Assembly: GCA_033182465.1 (NCBI GenBank)
Contig: CP137328.1
Span: forward strand, 1,550,001 to 1,614,000
Reading direction: 5' to 3'
Source: Sanghuangporus weigelae
Taxonomy: Eukaryota; Basidiomycota; Agaricomycetes; Hymenochaetales; Hymenochaetaceae
Length of the DNA: 64,000 nucleotides
Positions 36,764-47,814 of this stretch are shown in pieces. The translations under genes were made by a program, and so were the position numbers. The first letter of the stretch is position 1, and every line of letters begins with the position of its first letter. A model generated the notes under the pieces. The model was not told where the DNA came from. It ran no database searches and worked only from the letters and a program-made list of their open reading frames with translations.

Positions 36764-38385
36764 ATGGTCGTTACACGCTCCATGGCGAAGAAAGGCAACG
36801 CCAAAAATGGTGGCTCCGATACGTTCGCATCATCCCAGACGCACTCCATCACCTACAGCACGGACGCTGTCGTCCCTGGAGATGCGGCGAGAGGAGCTGT
36901 TGATAAGCGCGCCTCTACCTGCAGCAAATTCGCGAAGAGCAACAGTGCTCCTACGCCAAATATTTCCAGAAAGGACAAGTCCGCAAGATCCTATTCTCGC
37001 ACAAATATCCCAAAATTAAGGACCACTTCGCGTCATGATGTTCGAAAGTCAACTCGTGAGCAATCATTTCTCTTACTTAACTGCCGCACTTCCAATATTG
37101 AATGGCCGATGACAGGCACGAGAAAGCCGTCTTTCTCCGCCCAAGCCACTGCAAAAAAGCGTGGCTTGAAGTCCAAGGAAGACTCCAATGACTCCATCAA
37201 CAAGTACACAGGTGGGTACCTTTGTGTTTCGCCCATTTAAAAATTCTTACCACTCTCCGCTTCAACGCATCAGCATCAACTACGTCGTCAACGGCAGTTG
37301 GCTCTGGCGAGGACGGGTATAAAAAGGAAGACAATACTCGCCATCCAACAACTCGAGGAGTGAAAAGAAAGAGTGACGGTGAAGATAATCCCCCTAAATC
37401 TGAAACCGGTCCTTGGGTGAACACGAGGCGCATTCGCCGAAGACTGGAGACACGACCAGATGGAAAAGAGGTCCGAGATGAATGCGTTACAGTAATTCAA
37501 AGGAACGGAATTCATGACAGCTGCCCTGTCGAGGGGCCAAGACGTTCTTCACGTCTAGCAGCGAAATCATCACTGTCCCTTCCCCATCCCCAACAGGACC
37601 GCAGAAGGTCAAATCGCTCTCGAAAGACGCAATGTCTTGAACACGCTCCAACGAAGGAGAGATTAGTATCGAGGAAGCAAAAGTGCGGTGATGAGCAGGC
37701 CAATGACATGATTGAAGCCCCTGGCCCTTCGCGCCGAGTGCGAAGACGTGCTTTGAAAGAATCCGACTGTGAAGGTGAAGGTGAAGGCAAGAGTTCATCT
37801 GCTTCCGGAATCTCGACGGAATCACCGCAAGAGACCCTGGCCAACGAGTCAAATACACCAGACATTTGCAGATCAGGGGGTGACCAAGAATCTTCCCCGC
37901 TGTGTTCTCTCCCTTTGAATGGGGATCTGGACAGCGAATCGACTCGGTCAAGTCCGAGGGGACTCTCTCGTGGACGTCACATGTCTATTGAGAGTGTCCC
38001 ATCAGCTATTTGGTCTGAAGGAGTCAAGACCGAACCACGAAGTCCATCCATCGAGTCTCTTATGACTCCTCCACCGTACATAAAGGAGGAAGAGGAGGAG
38101 GTCGTCCTTATCAACCAAGATCTGGATATGATGATTCCTCTCGATTCCCGAGATGCTGAGGAAGACAGGGCGGGTGCAGTGCTCACGCACTTGCTACAGC
38201 TCGAAGACGAAGAACCTAGCGATGAGCTGTTGATCGAAGCCTCCGAGGACGTTCACGACCACGTAGTCGTGAGTCGTTATCGGAGCCTGGCTCCCGAACC
38301 GGATCAAGGCCTCATAAACGCTATCCGATCAGGCGAAATTCCAGGTCTTGCTTCGCCTCCACCTTCAGTGCACGAAGCGAGCTAA
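36764..38385 (+). CDS. Family gene G (TRxMAK family, long form)
   Basis: The exons are 36764-37055, 37116-37211 and 37274-38385, 499 residues, with both introns in phase 1. It starts MVVTRSMAKKGNAKNGGSD, and exon 1 ends RHDVRKST. Exon 2 has RTRKPSFSAQATAKKRGLK. Exon 3 is about 370 codons, longer than in A-F: GVKRKSDGEDN, NTRRIRRRLE, GPRRSSRLAAKSS, PGPSRRVRRRALKES, an acidic Ser-rich middle, IKEEEEEVV, the helix AVLTHLLQLEDEE and LINAIRSGEIPGL. The repeated RRxRRR modules and PGPSR link it to gene H and gene 1. No KEN tripeptide is seen. Function is unknown; a nuclear protein is inferred. Confidence 0.8.
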
Positions 38386-39484
38386 GCGTGACGCGTTCAT
38401 TACGCGGCGAGTCCCACTGGCGGTCCAACGATCGCGCTCGATTCCGCTCAACGATGGAGACTCACCTGGTCCCGATACAGTTGCGTTCTCTCTCCGTCTC
38501 AGCAGCCAAGGCATCTCTCTTCGGTATTTTGTACATATTTCGAATGTTGGACTTTATTTCGATCTCGTTTGTACTTTTCCTTTTCCTTGTTCCTCTTGTA
38601 CAGTATCAATGTAATATACGGACGGTCGGCTTCAGCCGTTCTTTGGCTCGGTGATCTTCCGAGATTGCCGTAGCACCTCATAACTCGAGGGTGTGATAGC
38701 GTCTCAACGTCGTAACGAAAGGTTTGGATCGAGGCCAAGCGCGACTGACATTCAAGCGTCTCTTGGAAGTCGAGAGCTTCATTGTCTTATCGGCCTGAAA
38801 CAGAACGACATAAGCATCTATGATGATCGGTATAAGCGATTTGACTTTGGTGTAGAGGGTGTCCTGAGATGAGTATTAGCCAGACAGTAGACTGCGCCTG
38901 CGCCTTTGACTGAAGTGGACGTTCAAACGTTGACTTGGATTTTCATAATTTCTCATGCCTTTGACGAGAAGGTAACGTGACCTACCTCGTTTCGTTCAAG
39001 TTCGATTCTTCGTCGAACTCCAATCGAGGCGACCTCTGATACACGATTCCCTCATCAAAGTATGGTATATCGTCCCAGACAAATGGACATGAGAGAGACA
39101 CTGGGTAACTAAATGAGCTCGCCAAATTCCAGCTGCTCAGTTTTCTGCAATATCTTCACATTATTGAAGTCTGAGCTGCTTGCATTTCAATGCGAATAAT
39201 CGTTTTCAAGTCTATCTGGTCTAGTACTAGTCTCTTACTGTGTCCGGCCGAGGATACTGTACTTTCCTGCATAGGTCGTCATGGAATAGAATACGTCTGC
39301 TTCAGCTCACCTATCATATGTCTTGGATTACTGATGCCATGTTGTGTACTTTCTAAATGTCCAAATGAGAGAATTTCTGCTTTACTATAAACGCACTAAA
39401 CTCGGAACGATTTACTTCGTTTGCTAGAATTGTCAGCACGTCCATATAACCAGACTTGAAGCGTGGCCTGGTACTGAACAAGGA
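38386..39484. other. Intergenic between G and pseudogene I
   Basis: It holds the 3' flank of gene G, including its stem-loop (38651-38672), and then upstream DNA of copy I. No gene is supported. Confidence 0.4.
38651..38672 (+). other. 3' stem-loop of gene G
   Basis: CGGTGATC-TTCCGA-GATTGCCG gives a full 8-bp stem with two G-U pairs, followed by TAGCACCTCATAA. It differs from the gene D hairpin at several paired positions while the stem is kept. Confidence 0.5.
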
Positions 39485-40670
39485 ACGCGACCAAGCGTAT
39501 TTGAGGCCCTACACTCGTCTCTGACCTCTTGACAATCGATTACAACCACCTCCCACTTGTATCCAAGCCTTAACAAGCCTAGGATTTGCCCTAATCCATT
39601 TCCCGCTTGTACATTTCATCACCACGGACATTGGGCTCTTTACACGTGCCCTCTCAGGTGCGACCAAACCACGTCGTGCTGTGAGGGACACAGTAAGGAA
39701 AGGCGGCGCAAGCCATAAAACACCGACTCCAGATGATTCCGAAAGTGTTCGTTCAGGTCTAATGCCTGTCTCACTCGCTGATGAAGGCGTGGCTTTAATC
39801 ACAAAGCCATCATCGAGCAACGGCAAATCAAATCCGCAAGTCCGCAACACGAAAACTTTGCATGGCACCCCCAACAACACGGAGGTAAGCATGACAGGAC
39901 GAAAGAGAGGAAGAAGAGACTTGTGTCACAGATTCGCAAATAATAGAGGATACTGGTGCAACTCGGGTCAATGCACGGCGCATCCGTAGAAAATTCACCG
40001 CCATCAACGAGACGCCTTCGCGTGTGTCTAGCCTCAGAGATGCTACGAATTCGTGCCGCAAAGCAAAGGCCGATGGCGGTCTTTGCATGCCGGGACAGAA
40101 TGGCGCAAAGCTCAAGCCTGCCAATATGCATAGTTTCGACGGTCTTCTCCGCTTGGCTGAAGTATCCTCAGGGTATCTTCAAGAGGAAAAGGAAAATGAG
40201 CCAACCACGCAGGGCTCAACAAGAAGCCCCATGCAGAGCGCGCATCACAAGGGAAAGTTCTTCAATGGGCGGATGGATGGGGCATGTACTATCATGGCGC
40301 TATCTACGCTGCGAATATTCGTTGGTTTTCAGCACAAATGCCAATCCAATGAGTGAGGAATGACGAGGGTCAAAATCCCCTCGGACCTTATTTGACCGCC
40401 GAACGACGCAACACTGCGATTGCTCCATCCTTCTCGCACGTCCACGCTGACTTGCAAAACAATTCTCCGCAAGCATCAAACGGGCTCGAAATCGGCAATC
40501 CTGACTACAACAACGATGATGGCGAAGCAGGAGAGACATCGGCGTGCGAACTACGAGAGCTAGAACCAGGCGACTTCGCATTTCTGGTTCGCCGAGCTAC
40601 TCCATATGTTTTCGGAGAGTCCGACATGCGGAATTCCGCCAAAACCAGTCGAAGAAATGAAGAGCGGTGA
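39485..40670 (+). pseudogene. Family copy I, pseudogene lacking its start and most of exon 1
   Basis: A degraded promoter (ACGCGACCAAGCGTATTTGAGG) and the 5'UTR are followed by CATTTCATCACCACGGACATTG, cut here to show the point: where J, K and L have ACATGG, copy I has ACATTGG. After text matching ACGCGAGCC the alignment jumps to the end of intron 1 (CTCTCAG near 39653-39659), so almost all of exon 1 is deleted. Exon 2 remains (TKPRRAVRDTVRKGG). Exon 3 begins TGRKRGRRD, then loses the shared frame at least twice. Its parts still show EEKEN and, near the end, LEPGDFAFLVRRATPYVF as in J-L. Its 3' flank is the block copied to the start of units K and L. Confidence 0.75.
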
Positions 40671-41057
40671 GATTATGTATGCAATGTTGCATTTTGTGCT
40701 CGTTTCCGGCCCCTTTCCGCACATCCCGTAGATTTCGGCTTTCCTTTTCTTTAAAAATAATTACCTTGTTTCCCTGTCAGGTCTCCTAAATAAGTTACCC
40801 TGTACATCGAAGCTGTATTTCATAGATGCACTCCTCGGCTCAGTAATCCTTCGAAATCGCTGTGGCACCTTATAAACCTAGTAGGCGAGAATCCATGCGC
40901 CGTAGAGTTTTGATGACGCGAAATGGAGCGACACAGGCAAACAAGATGCGGTGAGCAGGTTTTGTAGAGTGCGAACAGACGTACCCTGTGATTATCTTGA
41001 CTTATACCGGGAAGGCGAGTCGCAGTTTGAGTCGTAGCCTGGTGGTGAACAAGTAAC
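40671..41057. other. 3' flank of I forming the 5' end of the J unit
   Basis: It contains TTGTGCTCG, a T-rich tract, CAGGTCTCCTAAATAA and the stem-loop CAGTAATC-CTTCGA-AATCGCTG (40841-40862) followed by TGGCACCTTATAA. The same block opens units K and L. No gene is seen. Confidence 0.6.
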
Positions 41058-41089
41058 GTGACCACGTCCGAGCCACGTACTATTTAAGG
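41058..41089 (+). promoter_or_regulatory. Palindrome plus TATA box of gene J
   Basis: CGTGACC-ACGTCCG-AGCCACG, then TAC and TATTTAAG. The 5'UTR has CCTCACATTTAACCACAACC and CACTCCTCACTCAC. It lies 163 bp before the ATG. Confidence 0.78.
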
Positions 41090-41220
41090 GCGTGCACTCT
41101 TGGCAACCTCCTCACATTTAACCACAACCACTCCTCACTCACATACCAAATTTGAGCGGCTCTATCGGTCTACCCTTTGTCCTTATCCACTCTGAGCCTG
41201 ATCATCTCATCATTACAAAT

Positions 41221-42527
41221 ATGGCACTTATTACGCGAGCCATGGCGAAGAAACTCGCCGCCAACAATGGTGGCCCTGAACCGACCAGGACCGTCACTGC
41301 GGAAGCACAACGTAATGTCACCGATGGAAAGGACTCTGCCGTCAATGAAGACACGGAAAGAGATGTCAATGAACGCTGCGTCTCTGCAAATGACAGAGGC
41401 GCAGAGAGCAATGAGGTTCTCATTCCTATAATCTCCACAGAGAGCGAGTCGATCGCTACTCGCTCGCCTCCATCTACTAACCCGAAATCGGGAACCATTG
41501 GACGTGGTCGCGGTACAAAGGCAACTTGTGAGTGTTCATATCTGAAACTCAATCCCTTTTATACTGAACGGGATTCCTCCCAGGTGCGACCAAGCCACGT
41601 CGCGTTAGACAAACCACCAGAAGAAAAGGTGGCTCAAGTCGTGGAGGATCGACTCCGGATGTTTCTGGAAGTGAGTGACCAAATTCCGGTACCTGTCTCA
41701 TTAGCTAAAGAATCATTGCTATGATCGCAGAGATTTCGCCAGATCACGGCGATGCGAAGCATAATAACGGTACCTCGGACGATACCAGCATAGTAATAAC
41801 CGGACGAAAGAGAGGGAGAGAAGAGACGAGCGACGCAGATCTGCAAACGGGTGATGTTGTTTCGAAGCGAGCTAAGACACGGCGCATTCATCGGAACATC
41901 CGCCGGAGTACACCCGTTTGTGAAGCGCCTTCAGTTGCACGCAACCTCCGAAATACCACAAACGCGAACCCGGGAGTAGAAGAAGCTAACGACGTCTTAA
42001 TCTTGCCTGAGACCCAGCACGGCGCAGAGCAAAGACATGATGAGATGCCTATTCTCAACAGTGTTTCCGACCCCATTGCAGTCTGTTTGGGACAGTCTCG
42101 GAAGGAAAATGTTAATGCACCCGCACCACGTTTAACGTCAAGCCCCTTACAACGTTCTCGTCGCAAGGGCACGTGCTCAGCGACAGAATTCGTTTTGGCA
42201 CGAACTATGCTAGTCCTGTCCAAACCACGGATTTCTTCTAGACTCCGGAATGATACCGAGCCTAGTGGCGACAGGAACGAGGCTGGTTTTCCGCACAGAA
42301 ATCCATTCGAATCTTTCCCGTCCACCGAGCGACACAACGTTACAATGGCTCCGTCCTCGCCAGGTGTCTATGTCGAGGTTGTCGAAACAGAAACAGCTCC
42401 AACATGGGAGGCGCGAGAACTAGATCCGGATGATTTCGCATTTCTACTTCGTCGATCAATGCCGTATCGATTTGAAGAATCGAATGTGCGGAATGAGGCA
42501 TTTACCAGACCTGCGCAAGAAGAATGA
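41221..42527 (+). CDS. Family gene J (TRxMAK family, array subgroup)
   Basis: The exons are 41221-41527, 41584-41670 and 41731-42527, 396 residues, with both introns in phase 1. It starts MALITRAMAKKLAANNGG, one residue longer before TR than in A-H. Exon 1 ends GRGRGTKAT. Exon 2 reads TKPRRVRQTTRRKGGSSRGG. Exon 3 has GRKRGREETSDAD, RAKTRRIHRNIRRST, QSRKENVNAPAPR (KEN), FVLARTMLVLSKPRI (the hydrophobic helix) and a subgroup-specific C-terminus LDPDDFAFLLRRSMPYRFEE. No signal peptide or known fold is seen. It is nearly collinear with K and L and probably intact. Confidence 0.82.
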
Positions 42528-43165
42528 TGCACAGCGCTATACCTCTTGCTCGTCATCTGCTGTTGTTTGTGTCCCCTTTCTAATTATCTCGCCAGTTTTA
42601 GCTTTCTGTTTACCTTGTGTTCCACCGTACCTTGCATTTTCCTCCAGTACCTCAGATGTAATAAATGGATCGTTTATCGCCTCGGTGATCTTGTGAGATC
42701 GCCATGGTGTCTCATAATCTTGAGAGAGAAATAACTGCAATGCTTTGACGAAGGGGGCTAACCGCCAGTATATCAAAGGATAGTTGAAAAAGAGCCTTCT
42801 ACGAAAACCTCAGTCTACTGTACAATTGTTCGATGAGATCGATGTAAAGTCACAAAGAAATGGGCAAACATATCATACCGGTACATTGACCTGCTTTCCT
42901 GCCGCCGGGGGACTGGGCGTCTTCTTGTGGACCGTCCTTGGATGAGGAGAGTTTGGCTTTCATGATTTTCGCCTGAGCCTGAAAAAAGGACTATCTTCTC
43001 CCACGCCCCAGATACTCAAACAGTCCTGCCTGCGACGATCAGGATCGATTTGGAGATGCTCAAAGCCGGAGAAACATTTATTCTAAGTATGTAGTGATAA
43101 TTGCGATTTCATCGGCAATCAGAATCGTCTTTCTTCCTAAAGTTATCTATGTTATTTAATATTAA
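42528..43165. other. 3' flank of gene J with stem-loop
   Basis: It holds CTCCAGTACCTCAGATGTAA, then the stem-loop CGGTGATC-TTGTGA-GATCGCCA (42683-42704) and GGTGTCTCATAATC. The same sequence follows genes K and L. It ends at the TAA target site of the MITE. Confidence 0.55.
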
Positions 43166-43751
43166 GGGCCTGATCGGTAAAAAAAATAACGGCGGATAGC
43201 TTATCCAAAGCCAAAGATTAAGATCGTGCGACTTACCTGTTGTGAGGTAATTTAGTCGGCAGCACTCGGCATCTGCTGATCACTGGATTACAAACGCGAT
43301 CGACACACTTGCCACATTTAGAAGTTACATGTCCCAACAGCTGATGTGACTTATACACACCGGGCAAAAACTCATTCCAAGCCCTTAGAAATTTTGATCG
43401 GAACGGGTGAGCTCTTATCCGATTGGCTCTTTTTCCATTCTGGGTAACATTTTCACGGTTCGGAAATGAGTTTTTGCTCGGTGTGTTAGAATTACTTGGT
43501 AATAATAAAAGTAGCTTTACTCTGTCAGCATGCAAGTCAAAGTCTACATATCCCAACTGGATGATTTATTGCAAATGATTGAGGCAGATCCCTGCCATTT
43601 TGGTACCGGAACATTACGGAAGTGATGATTACACTATCTGAACAAATAGGAACAAATAAAGAGGGAAAATGCCGGATCCCACGTCGTTAACTCGTTATCC
43701 AGTTATCCGCCCTTATTTATCCACCCGTTATTTTTTTTACCGATCAGGGCC
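43166..43751. mobile_element. Non-autonomous PIF/Harbinger-like MITE, 586 bp
   Basis: The ends are inverted repeats: GGGCCTGATCGGTAAAAAAA at the left, and the right end reads back as GGCCCTGATCGGTAAAAAAA with further match to ATAACGG (about 27 bp). TAA stands on both sides (43163-43165 and 43752-43754), the 3-bp TWA-type target of PIF/Harbinger elements. The matching site in unit K lacks the whole insert, which proves insertion. The GG(G/C)CCTG end also fits Tourist-like MITEs. No transposase frame is seen. Another 130-bp inverted-repeat element is nested inside. Confidence 0.8.
43356..43485. repeat. Nested inverted-repeat element inside the MITE
   Basis: It begins CACACCGGGCAAAAACTCAT and ends with the inverted match (reads back as CACACCGAGCAAAAACTCAT), about 23 bp at each end with one or two differences. 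It may be an older small MITE or an internal fold-back of the host MITE. The target duplication is unclear. Confidence 0.55.
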
Positions 43752-44835
43752 TAAGTATTTAAATTTGTGATTGAAAGTAATTCAGAGTTTGGGAGCGGTT
43801 TTCCCCCACGAATAACTTGAAAGGTCAAACACAAGTCTCCACAATGATAGTTTCCTCTCGTTCTCTTTCTCGCCTTTTAACGGCCGGCATAATCCTTGAT
43901 TCCGAACGATAGTAATGAGCGCAACGACATTTTACGCACAAGCCACGGAGGTACTGGCGGGATGTCTCGAATCGAAATGATTTAGACGCTGTGCTCGATC
44001 GCGACAAGGGGTTTGCGCCGAGGTGGAGCAAAATGTGCCAGAAACGGTGTGCATAGAACATCAAGCGATGGTGAGTTCATCTGCTGATGACTTCTGCATA
44101 TCCACTAGGCTCCATGAATTGAAAGAAGCGACCGAAGGGCAAGTTGCGACTCCGGCCATGAAGGAGGAGATTGCGATGTTGAAGCTAGAGAGTAATACAT
44201 GGGATCTCGTCCAGTTGCTCATGTCGTGAATAAACTCTACCATTTGGTAGACGCCAAATAAACTCAAATCTAATGCACAATTAGCGTTCGTAAGACCGAG
44301 CTAGCTCCATTCCCATCCGCAAGAACTCCTCCGCAAGAATTCCTACTTACCTAAGTTACTAGAACGCTCAGGCAATCTATCTTAAGGGACTCTCCTCTCC
44401 TCAATGAGCTCGTGATAGTCCGGAAATGGCTGCATGATAGCGCATCTGTGTCGATTCCACCTGAAAATGCGACAGGCTACTGCAATGCTGCTTTTTGTGC
44501 TCGTATCTCGTCGGTTTCGGGTTTCCTTTTTTTAAATGATTACCTTGTTTCCTTGTCAGGTCTCCTAAATAAAGTTCCCTGCACATTGAAGATGTATTGA
44601 ATAGACGAGCCCCTCGGCTCTGTGATCCTTCGAGAGCGCTGTGGCACCTCAAAACTTGATAAGTGAGAATCCGTGAGCCGTGTGAATTTTGATGGCGCAA
44701 AAGAGAGCATCATAGGCAAGCAAAATTCAGTGAGCAGGCTTTGTAGAGTGCGAACAGACGTACCCTATGATTATCTTGACTTATACTGGGCAGGCGACTC
44801 GCAGTTTGAGTCGTGGCCTGGTGGTGAACAAGTAA
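43752..44835. other. J-K spacer: NUP84-like fragment, junction and 5' block of unit K
   Basis: The first part (43,850-44,482) is the NUP84-like fragment, listed separately. After the junction at about 44,482 comes the copied family 3' flank block, with a stem-loop near 44,620-44,642 (CTGTGATC-CTTCGA-GAGCGCTG). No other gene is seen. Confidence 0.5.
43919..44482 (+). pseudogene. NUP84/NUP107-like pseudogene fragment (J unit)
   Basis: Pieces in order read DAVLDRDKGFAPRWSKMCQ, LHELKEATEGQVATPAMKEE, ESNTWDLVQLL and then, after several breaks, text matching LNELVIVRKWLHDSASV. The same order appears at 49.8-51.2 kb, where the pieces continue into unmistakable NUP84 motifs. The fragment stops at the unit junction, CAGGCTACTG, where the NUP84-like frame would continue GYWKFT. 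It is not functional. Confidence 0.65.
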
Positions 44836-44867
44836 CGTGACCGCGTCCGAGCCACGTACTATTTAAG
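44836..44867 (+). promoter_or_regulatory. Palindrome plus TATA box of gene K
   Basis: CGTGACC-GCGTCCG-AGCCACG, then TAC and TATTTAAG. The 5'UTR has CCTCACAATCAACCACAACC. It lies 156 bp before the ATG. Confidence 0.8.
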
Positions 44868-44991
44868 GCCCTGCGCTCTTCGCGATCTCCTCACAATCAA
44901 CCACAACCACTCCTCACTCACATACCAACTGTGAACGGGTCTACCCTTTGTCCTTATCCACTCTAAGCTTGATCATTTCGTCATTACAAAC

Positions 44992-46285
44992 ATGGCACTC
45001 ATTACGCGAGCCATGGCAAAGAGACTCGCCGCCAACAATGCTAGCTCTGGATCCGCCGCAGTCGCTACCGATAAAGGACGCACTATTCTTATCGAGAATG
45101 ACACCACCGTCAATGCAGACGAGGAAAGGGATGACAATGGAAGCTGCGTTTCTGCTAATGGCAGAGACACAGGGTCCAGTGCAACTCCCATGCCTAACAT
45201 CCACAAAGAGAGCGAGTCAATCCACACTCGCCCTCCTCATCCTACTGTTCCAAAAGCAGGAACTACTGGACGTGGTCGCGGTACGAAATCAACTCGTGAG
45301 CATTCATATCTGAAACTCGGTCCTCTTTTATACTGAACGGGACTCCTCCCAGGTGCGACCAAGCCACGTCGCGTTAGACAAACCACCAGGAGAAATGGTG
45401 GCTCAAGTCGTGGAGGATCGACTCCGGATGTTTCTGGAAGTGAGTAACCAAATTCTGGTACCCGTCGCATTAGCTAATGAATTATCGGCCATAATCGCAG
45501 AGAGTTCTCCAGACCACGGCGATGCAAAGTATAATGACGGCACCTCGGAAGATACCAGCAAAGTAACAACCGGACGAAAGAGAGGGAGAGAAGAGACAAG
45601 CGACGCGGATCTGCAAGCGGGTCATATTGTTCCGACGCGGGCCAAGACACGGCGCATTCATCGGGACATCCGCCGAAGTTCACCTGTCGGCGAAGCACCT
45701 TTGGATGCGCGCAAACTCTTAAATTGCACTAATTCGAGCCCCGAAGTAATGACTAATGATGGTCTTAACTTGCCTGATACCCAGTACGGCGCAGAGCGCA
45801 GATCTGACGAGACACCTCGCCTCAGTGGTGTTCCCGGCTCCGTTGTGGTCTGTTCAGGACAATTTCCGGTGGAAAAGGAAAATGCGCCGGCAGAACGTCT
45901 CACAGTGAGCCCCCTGCACCGCTCTCACCGCAAAGGAACATGCTCTGGAAGAGAATTCGTTTCGGCACGGACTATGTTGGCACTATCCAAACCACGGATT
46001 TTCGCTGGACTCCAGAATAACTCCGGGTCCGGTGGAGAGAGGAACGAGGCTCGTTTTCCACACGAAGATCCGTTCAAATCTCTTCCGTCCGTCGAGTGGA
46101 ACGACGGCGCAACGGCTCCGTCCCTGCTAGATCTCCCTGTCGAGGCCGCCCAGGCTTCAACATGGGAAGCACCACGACTAGATCCGGATGACTTCGCATT
46201 TCTACTTCGTCGAGCAACGCCGTGCAGATTTGAGGAATCAAACGTGCGCAGCGAGGCAATTATCAGACCTGCGCAAGAAGAATGA
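44992..46285 (+). CDS. Family gene K (TRxMAK family, array subgroup)
   Basis: The exons are 44992-45295, 45353-45439 and 45501-46285, 391 residues, with both introns in phase 1. It starts MALITRAMAKRLAANNASSG. Exon 2 starts with the same TKPRRVRQ text as J. Exon 3 has GRKRGREETSDAD, RAKTRRIHRDIRRSS, FPVEKENAPAERL (KEN), FVSARTMLALSKPRI and LDPDDFAFLLRRATPCRFEE. Exon 1 is closest to gene L, exon 3 and the 3' flank closest to J, which suggests exchange or conversion between units. No known domain is seen; function is unknown. Confidence 0.82.
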
Positions 46286-47658
46286 TGCACAGCGCTATAC
46301 CTCTTGCTCGTTGTTTCTGTCCCCTTTCTAATTATCTCGCCAGATTTAGCTTTCTATTTCACCGTACCTAGCATTTTCCTCCAGTACCTCAGATGTAATA
46401 AATGGATCGTTTATCGCCTCGGTGATCTTGTTAGATCGCCATGGTGTCTCACAATCTTGAGAGAGAAATAACTGCAATGCTTTGACGAAGGGGACTAACC
46501 GCCAGTATATCAAAGGATAGTTGAAGAAGAGCCTTCTACGAAAATCTCAGTCTACTGTACAATTGTTCGATGAGATCGATGTAAAGTCACAAAGAAATGG
46601 GCAAACATATCATACCGGTACATTGACCTGCTTTCCTGCCGCCGGGGGACTGGACGTCTTCTTGTGGACCGTCCTTGCTTGGAAGAGTTTGGCTTTCATG
46701 ATTTTCGCCTGAGCCTGAAAAAAGGACTATCTTCTCCCACGCCCCAGATACTCAAACAGGCCTGCGACGATCAGGACCGATTTGGAGACGACTAAACCTG
46801 CTCAAAGCCGGAGAAACATCTATTCTATGTAGTGATAATTGCGATTTCATCGACAATCAGAATCGTCTTTCTTCCTAAAGATATCTATGTTATATTTAAT
46901 ATTATTTAAATTTGTGATTGAAAGCAATTCAGAGTTTGGGAGCGGTTTTCCCACGAATATGGAACCAAACCTCTCCCGAACAACTTGAAAGGTCAAACAC
47001 AAGTCCACAATGATAGTTTCCTCTCGTTCTCTTTCTCGCCTTTTAACGGCCGGCATAATCCTGGATTACAAACGATAGAGATAAACCCAAACCCAATGCT
47101 CAACCAGTATTCGTAAGACCAAACCAGCTCCATTCCCATCCTCAAAAGAGCTCCTCCGCAAGAATCCCTCTTGCCAGCTAGAACGCTCGCACAATCTATT
47201 CTTCGGGACTCTCCTCTCCTCAATGAGCTCGTGATAGTCCGGGAATGGCTGAATGATAGCGTTCCTATGTCGATTCTGCCTGAAAACGCGACAGGCTACT
47301 GCAATGTTGCTTTTTGTGCTCGTATCTCGTCGGTTTCGGGTTTCCTTTTTTTTTTTTAATAATTACGTTGTTTCTCTGTCAGATCTCCTGAATAAATTTC
47401 TCTGAGCATTGAAGCTGTATTTGATAGATATGTTCCTCGGCTCAGCAATCCTTCGAGATCGCTGTGGCACCTCGTAAAGTTGGTAGGCGAGAATCCGTGA
47501 CCCCCAAAGTTTTGACGACGCAAAATAGAGCGACACAGGCAAGCAAAATTCGGCGGGCAGGCTTTGCGCAGTGAGGATCGACGTACCCTGTGATCATCTT
47601 GACCTATACCGGGCAGACGAATCGCGATTCGAGTCGTGGCCTGGTGCTGAACAAGTAA
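46286..47658. other. K-L spacer
   Basis: It holds the 3' flank of gene K with stem-loop CGGTGATC-TTGTTA-GATCGCCA (46420-46441), an empty MITE site near 46,905 (AATATTATTTAAATTTG), a short NUP84-like piece up to the junction at 47,300, and the copied flank block of unit L. No gene is supported. Confidence 0.55.
47090..47300 (+). pseudogene. NUP84/NUP107-like pseudogene fragment (K unit)
   Basis: One frame reads ARTLAQSILRDSPLLNELVI then VREWLNDSVPMSILPENATG, the best-preserved version of this segment in the window. It is cut at the junction after GGCTACTG. The upstream TWDLVQLL region present in J and L is deleted here. Confidence 0.7.
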
Positions 47659-47690
47659 CGTGACCGCGTCCAAGCCACGTACTATTTAAG
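47659..47690 (+). promoter_or_regulatory. Palindrome plus TATA box of gene L
   Basis: CGTGACC-GCGTCCA-AGCCACG, then TAC and TATTTAAG, with the shared 5'UTR motif (AGAATTAACCACAACCACTC). It lies 156 bp before the ATG. Confidence 0.8.
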
Positions 47691-47814
47691 GCCCTGCACT
47701 CTTCGCGATATCCTCAGAATTAACCACAACCACTCCTCACTCACATACCAACTGTGAACGGGTCTACCCTTTGTCCTTATCCACTCTAAGCTTGATCACT
47801 TCGTCATTACAAAC

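Larger units (their letters stand above)
40686..44482 (+). repeat. Tandem unit J (promoter, gene J, 3' flank, NUP84-like fragment)
   Basis: Unit of about 3.8 kb, of which about 590 bp is a MITE insertion. The order is: 3' flank block of a family gene, palindrome promoter, gene, 3' flank, NUP84-like fragment. It aligns with units K and L along its length. Confidence 0.7.
44483..47300 (+). repeat. Tandem unit K, 2.8 kb
   Basis: It starts at the chimaeric junction GGCTACTG|CAATGCTG: left, a NUP84-like coding fragment; right, the 3' flank of a family gene like that of copy I. It contains the palindrome, gene K, the 3' flank and a shortened NUP84-like fragment, and is highly similar to units J and L. 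Confidence 0.78.

Noticed and set aside
44100-44230. TPAMKEEIAMLKLESNTWDL looked like a Ty1/copia reverse-transcriptase fragment
   Set aside because: The fragment runs on, in order, into NUP84-like text in the neighbouring DNA and has a parallel copy at about 49,915; the contiguity favours a nucleoporin relic.
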